This document shows positions 5,344 to 8,790 of a stretch of DNA of 8,790 bases, in pieces. A model generated the notes under the pieces. The model saw only the letters and a program-made list of their open reading frames with translations, ran no database searches and was not told where the DNA came from. Position 1 is the stretch's first letter. Each line of letters begins with the position of its first letter. Position numbers and translations under genes: made by a program. This DNA is from an uncultured Flammeovirgaceae bacterium (GTDB lineage: Bacteria; Bacteroidota; Bacteroidia; Cytophagales; Cyclobacteriaceae), in the NCBI GenBank assembly GCA_946480685.1, contig CAMLLI010000120.1, positions 1 through 8,790 of the forward strand. The letters are read 5' to 3'.

Positions 5344-7791
5344 TTAAAATCTATAGGTTATGCTTCCTGTAACACTTCTTAATTTCTGCGGATTTACGGT
5401 TGAGTATCCGATCCAGTAATGTTCGTCAGTAAGATTATCAACCTTCAAACCTACGCGGAACTTCGAATGATCGTAGAACACAGACGCATTCAATACAGTA
5501 TAGGAAGGTAATGTAAACACACCGATGCTGGCGCTGTTAACTACCTTGTTATCGCTGGCGTAATTTCCTCCGAAGCCGAAGCCTAATCCTTTTACAGCTC
5601 CTTTCTGTAAAGTATAGCTTGCCCAGAAGTTTGCAACGTATGGTGCTCCTGCTGTGGCGGGTCTGCGTCCTGCTACATCTTCGTCTGACTTGGTGAACTC
5701 GGAATGGTTATAAGCAAAACCTGCAATGAGGTTAAGCCCTTGCAACGGACTGGCTACCAGTTCTGTCTCCACGCCATTGCTCACCTGTGTTCCATCTTGT
5801 ATCGAGAAGTTCGGGTGCTGCGGATCTGAACGCACCAGGTCTACAACCTCGATGTCGTAGTAGCTCGCGGTACCACTTAACTTGCCTCCAAGCAAATCTA
5901 CTTTTATACCCCCCTCGATCTGGTTCGCGCGCTCCGGTGTAAATGCCTTGCCATTGAAATCGACTCCGGTTTTATTGGTAAAGCCGTTCTGATAGTTGGC
6001 AAACAATGAAACTTTATCCTTTATCGGTTGGAAGACAACACCAAACTTAGGCGCTAATGCGGTTTGATTGTATGCTGTTCCCGCCACAACATCACCCGTT
6101 GTCTCATCCAGGTTTCCTTTGTTATCGAAACGATCTATCCGCAAAGCGGCCAGCACCATCAGTCGATCGGTAATATTGAGTACGTCCGATACAAAAGCGC
6201 TATAGGTATAGCTTTTGAAGATTGATGGGTAAACAAAGGCGAAGCCACCATTTATATAGATGGCATCCATGGACGTTCTGTTGAAGTTCCTGTAATTCAA
6301 TATAGGCTCCGTTACATTTACTGTATCGTATGTGCCGCCTGAGAAATATTGATCGGAGTTTTTATAGAAGAAATCAAGACCGGCTACGAGGCGATTCTTC
6401 ATATCACCAATGGTAAACTCCCCGATAAAGTTCTGCTGAATTTCGAATACGCGATCGGTGCTGTTTTCTGTGAACTGATCGTTACGAGATATATAGTCTG
6501 TTCCTATATCATTCGGATCTCCGGTTACTGCGGAATTAGCCAGCAGGTAGAAATATGGTGACGGACCATCCGAGTAACTATTGGTTACGGTCAGGTTGGT
6601 CTGTGATCGCCATGACTCGGATATCTTATAGTCCATCTGTCCAAAGAAGTTTATATTCCGTGACGTCTGGTATAAATCTTCATTAGCGTATGAACGCTTG
6701 TAATCAACGTTTAACTCATCAGCGCGATCAACTCCCATCGAAGCAATGGTTTGTCCCCATGGAAAGAAATATACTGATAAGCCTGTATTCTGACCGGTAT
6801 AGAATTCTGCATCGAAGTTAAAAGATAGTCTGTCATCTACACGATAGGATAAGCTTGGCGCAAACGCGAAGCTCTTGGTAAATCCATTGTCCTGGAAACT
6901 GCCTTCGTAACCGTACGCGGTGTTTAACCGGAACAGTACATTTTCGTCTTCATCAAGCGGTGTGTTGAAATCAGCGCTGATGCGGTTGAAGCCAAAGCTT
7001 CCGGTAGCGTATGTTACTTCACCGCCTTTGCCAGCGTATGGTTTCTTCGTTACACGGTTGATCAATCCCCCGTACGATGTTAATGCATTACCAAACAAAG
7101 TAGCCGAAGGACCTTTTACCACTTCAAGTCGCTCCAGGTTTACCGCATCAATTTTACTCGACACGTTTCCTGCTATACCATTTCTTAACTGACTCTGAAC
7201 CAGAAAGCCGCGAATGTTATAGTAACTTCCACCATCACCGCTTCGCCCTGTTGCATCCCAAACCTTGGTTAATCCCGGAGCATTTTTGATAGCGTCATCA
7301 ACCGAGAACACCAGCTGTTCAGCCATCAACTCTCTTGTAATCGTAGTATATACCTGCGGATTCTCCAGGTTTTTCAACGGCATCTTGGATACGTATGCAC
7401 TCTCACTCCTGGTAAATTTATTCAATCGTTCGCCACGTACTTCAATTTCCTGGAGCTGCTCGGATGTCTCACTCAATGATACTTGTACCGAAGTGTTCTG
7501 ACCGGCACTTACTTCAATAGTTTGTTCCTTCGGATCGAAACCTATAAAACTTACCAGCAGCTGATAGGTGCCGGGAGTAACTCTTTTAAATTCGAACTTA
7601 CCATCCGCATCGGTGTTGGTGGCTTTGTTAGTTCCTTTAAGAACTACGTTTACAAACTCGGCCGGCTTTCCATCTGATGTAGTGATCGTTCCACTAACCG
7701 TTCCATTTTGTTGCTGTGCGAAAGTCAATAACGAAATCCCAACGAAAGCGATGGTCAAAAATCTTTTCAAAACTGAATACTGAATGCTCAT
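5344..7791 (-). CDS. TonB-dependent siderophore-type outer-membrane receptor
   Basis: This 815-residue outer-membrane receptor takes up ferric chelates using energy from TonB. A signal peptide (about 1-25, ending LLTFAQ) is followed by a carboxypeptidase-regulatory-like beta-sandwich (about 29-107) typical of Bacteroidota receptors, a possible TonB-box-like stretch LQEIEVRG (113-120), and the plug domain (about 140-250). The plug contains YNIRGF (191-196) and LERLEVVKGPSATLFG (219-234), both characteristic of siderophore receptors. The barrel fills the rest, with DNLTDEHYWIG near the end and the C-terminal aromatic residue (SITYRF) needed for outer-membrane insertion. Length is normal and no frameshift is seen. 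No signalling (STN) domain or anti-sigma/sigma pair is present, so regulation is unlikely to be of the surface-signalling type. The immediately following PepSY gene supports a ferric siderophore substrate; the exact ligand cannot be read from sequence. Confidence 0.93.
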   Translation of the reverse strand: MSIQYSVLKRFLTIAFVGISLLTFAQQQNGTVSGTITTSDGKPAEFVNVVLKGTNKATNTDADGKFEFKRVTPGTYQLLVSFIGFDPKEQTIEVSAGQNTSVQVSLSETSEQLQEIEVRGERLNKFTRSESAYVSKMPLKNLENPQVYTTITRELMAEQLVFSVDDAIKNAPGLTKVWDATGRSGDGGSYYNIRGFLVQSQLRNGIAGNVSSKIDAVNLERLEVVKGPSATLFGNALTSYGGLINRVTKKPYAGKGGEVTYATGSFGFNRISADFNTPLDEDENVLFRLNTAYGYEGSFQDNGFTKSFAFAPSLSYRVDDRLSFNFDAEFYTGQNTGLSVYFFPWGQTIASMGVDRADELNVDYKRSYANEDLYQTSRNINFFGQMDYKISESWRSQTNLTVTNSYSDGPSPYFYLLANSAVTGDPNDIGTDYISRNDQFTENSTDRVFEIQQNFIGEFTIGDMKNRLVAGLDFFYKNSDQYFSGGTYDTVNVTEPILNYRNFNRTSMDAIYINGGFAFVYPSIFKSYTYSAFVSDVLNITDRLMVLAALRIDRFDNKGNLDETTGDVVAGTAYNQTALAPKFGVVFQPIKDKVSLFANYQNGFTNKTGVDFNGKAFTPERANQIEGGIKVDLLGGKLSGTASYYDIEVVDLVRSDPQHPNFSIQDGTQVSNGVETELVASPLQGLNLIAGFAYNHSEFTKSDEDVAGRRPATAGAPYVANFWASYTLQKGAVKGLGFGFGGNYASDNKVVNSASIGVFTLPSYTVLNASVFYDHSKFRVGLKVDNLTDEHYWIGYSTVNPQKLRSVTGSITYRF

Positions 7792-7832
7792 TAAATACAG
7801 ACTTAACTAATTATTTAGAATCATTTTAAATT

Positions 7833-7840
7833 CAAAATAA
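7833..7840 (-). promoter_or_regulatory. Possible Bacteroidota -7 element for the TonB receptor operon
   Basis: On the minus strand TTATTTTG differs by one base from the Bacteroidota -7 consensus TAnnTTTG. An ATTG about 20 bases upstream could serve as a poor -33 TTTG. It lies about 42 bases before the start codon in AT-rich DNA. An alternative -7-like TAAGTTTTG at 7926-7934 would place the palindrome at 7884-7903 just downstream of the transcription start. Confidence 0.25.
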
Positions 7841-7883
7841 CGTCTGTTCCAAGCCTCCTGCAATCGCCTCAACAAGCGAATGA

Positions 7884-7903
7884 TATACCCTATGTAGGGT
7901 ATA
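7884..7903. promoter_or_regulatory. Strong palindrome, probable operator of the TonB receptor operon
   Basis: TATACCCTA (7884-7892) and TAGGGTATA (7895-7903) form perfect 9-base arms around TG. It lies 93-112 bases upstream of the receptor start in the 293-base leader region. It has no T-run, so it is not a terminator. The TACCC/GGGTA halves resemble operators of the CsoR/FrmR/CstR (DUF156) repressor family more than a Fur box, but no such regulator is in the window, so the regulator is unknown. Confidence 0.55.
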
Positions 7904-7910
7904 CATGAAC

Positions 7911-7924
7911 CACCTTCAGAGGTG
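7911..7924. repeat. Small hairpin in the receptor leader region
   Basis: CACCT (7911-7915) and AGGTG (7920-7924) pair around a 4-base loop TCAG. It lies 7 bases from the larger palindrome. It lacks a T-run and may be incidental or part of the regulatory region. Confidence 0.25.
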
Positions 7925-8084
7925 ACAAAACTTACAAACAACTAAAAATCAAATGGTTGAATAAAACAGAATAACACCCCATAGACAGGTACAACTTCAC
8001 GAAAGGCAATACCACCGGAAAATTATCGCGAGTAACCAACGAACGGCCTACCTTATCCAACCAGAAGCCAGAAGCCTGCAGCCA

Positions 8085-8465
8085 CTAACAATCAAACCCG
8101 TAAGCCTGATCCGCAGATTCGGCATTGCCTTTATCACAGTTCACCAGTCTTCGCGCTTCGAGCACAATTTGTACTTCGGCAAACAGGTGAGCAAGGTCTT
8201 CAATCTCCTCATCGCTGTAAACAAGAAAGAGGTTGCTATGCGGACTCGAGAATATCCGGTTGCGTCCGTGTGGCAACGGATGGAAATTTTCACGTGACTG
8301 CCGATTGGCAATCACCCATTCAAAAAAACGCACCATGGCATCTTCATCAAAAACGAGCAACACATTTTTATAGCCAATATTATATTCATGACAACACAGA
8401 CAGCGACTCACATAACCGTTGAGTGACTCTGCGATTATTTCCAGGTTTGATCTTTGGTGCATCAT
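8085..8465 (-). CDS. Small cysteine-motif protein, DUF6686-like
   Basis: The 126-residue product has no signal peptide or membrane helix and should be cytoplasmic. An N-terminal motif RCLCCHEYNIGY (Cys22, Cys24, Cys25, His26) follows a NGYVS strand and could bind a metal. The middle is hydrophobic and aromatic (VLLVFDEDAMVRFFEWV), and the C-terminal half (IFSSPHSNLFLVYSDEEIEDLAHLF, then AEVQIVLEARRLV) looks like a strand followed by an acidic helix. This pattern matches my recollection of DUF6686, a Bacteroidota family of unknown function. A tandem ATG pair leaves the start at 8465 or 8462. It lies 55 bases after the HmuY-like gene on the same strand, so co-transcription is likely and an iron- or haem-related job is plausible but unproven. 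Confidence 0.7.
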   Translation of the reverse strand: MMHQRSNLEIIAESLNGYVSRCLCCHEYNIGYKNVLLVFDEDAMVRFFEWVIANRQSRENFHPLPHGRNRIFSSPHSNLFLVYSDEEIEDLAHLFAEVQIVLEARRLVNCDKGNAESADQAYGFDC

Positions 8466-8520
8466 ACTATATCTATATTGTTTTGAGAGAGGGTCTTCTT
8501 TTTAGTCTAACTATATAAAC

Positions 8521-8790
8521 CTATTTCTGGGTAGTCGCGAAGTTGGTCGTACCGTCCGGTTGATAGATGAAGCGGAAAGTATAGTAACGTGAAGCTGGAC
8601 GTGTATTCAGATCTGCAAAGGTAGCCGTGGTTGTATCCGGGTTGCCTTTATAGTAGCTGATGATCTCCATCTTTACATACTTGTTATCGGCTGTTTTGAT
8701 CACAAGTACTTTACCTGCGATCGGAAGGATAGCATGGTTCGGTGTTGCTACTGTTCCGGTATAGGTATACCATCCGTTGCTGCCCACAAT
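8521..8790 (-). CDS. HmuY-like haem-binding protein, C-terminal part
   Basis: Only the last 89 codons lie in the window; the frame stays open to the edge, and the GTG at 8787 is an internal valine rather than a start. HmuY proteins are surface or secreted lipoproteins that capture haem and pass it to a TonB receptor. The fragment shows family hallmarks: GWYTYTG near its start, the strand VLVIKTADNKYVKMEIISYYKG, and the C-terminal SRYYTFRFIYQPDGTTNF. Its single histidine, in PNHAILPI, is a candidate haem ligand; ligands in characterised HmuY proteins are histidine or methionine, so this is inference. The stop is TAG at 8521-8523. It is the first gene of the visible iron/haem block; its own TonB partner may lie beyond the window or be the receptor at 5344-7791. 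Confidence 0.85.
   Translation of the reverse strand: MVGSNGWYTYTGTVATPNHAILPIAGKVLVIKTADNKYVKMEIISYYKGNPDTTTATFADLNTRPASRYYTFRFIYQPDGTTNFATTQK

Noticed and set aside
6192..6217. CAAAAGC...GCTTTTG hairpin with an inner CTATA/TATAG dyad
   Set aside because: It lies inside the barrel-coding part of the TonB receptor, with no sign of premature termination; probably a chance result of codon use.
8785..8787. GTG as a start for the rightmost gene
   Set aside because: The HmuY-family domain clearly begins earlier and the frame stays open to the window edge, so this is an internal valine codon.

Overview
The window looks like chromosomal DNA from a Bacteroidota bacterium, probably of the Cytophagales type. 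This is inferred from a SusC-like TonB receptor with an N-terminal carboxypeptidase-regulatory-like domain, a HmuY-family protein, a GAF/PAS receptor with the coiled-coil style common in that phylum, and the near absence of Shine-Dalgarno sequences. Almost everything after base 1130 reads on the minus strand; only msrA is on the plus strand. No RNA gene, insertion sequence, phage gene or CRISPR array was seen.

Layout: (1) 1-167 is non-coding and holds two inverted repeats, one able to form a long hairpin capped by a UUCG tetraloop. (2) 168-821 (+) is an exported methionine sulfoxide reductase A. (3) 822-1180 is a convergent intergenic region with a terminator hairpin near each end. (4) 1181-3640 (-) is a two-gene operon: a small YfiR-like (DUF4154) exported protein followed 9 bases later by a membrane receptor with periplasmic, HAMP, GAF, coiled-coil and PAS parts but no kinase, GGDEF or chemotaxis output domain. 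(5) 3641-4122 is non-coding, with paired operator-like direct repeats and the terminator of the next operon. (6) 4123-7791 (-) is an iron-uptake operon: a TonB-dependent siderophore-type receptor and, 3 bases later, a four-helix PepSY membrane protein of the ferric-siderophore reductase class. (7) 7792-8084 is its probable control region, with a strong palindrome. (8) 8085-8790 (-) holds a small cysteine-motif protein (DUF6686-like) and the C-terminal part of a HmuY-like haem-binding protein that runs off the window edge.

Working together: the right half is an iron/haem acquisition block. HmuY would capture haem at the surface, the TonB receptor would import a ferric chelate, and the PepSY protein would reduce or release the iron at the inner membrane. 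The left operon resembles the YfiR arm of the YfiBNR system, in which a periplasmic protein controls a HAMP-containing membrane partner; here the usual diguanylate cyclase is replaced by a GAF/PAS receptor that must signal through a partner not encoded in the window. The most unusual points are this output-less receptor pair, the palindrome upstream of the TonB receptor, and the repeats ahead of msrA and the YfiR-like gene.
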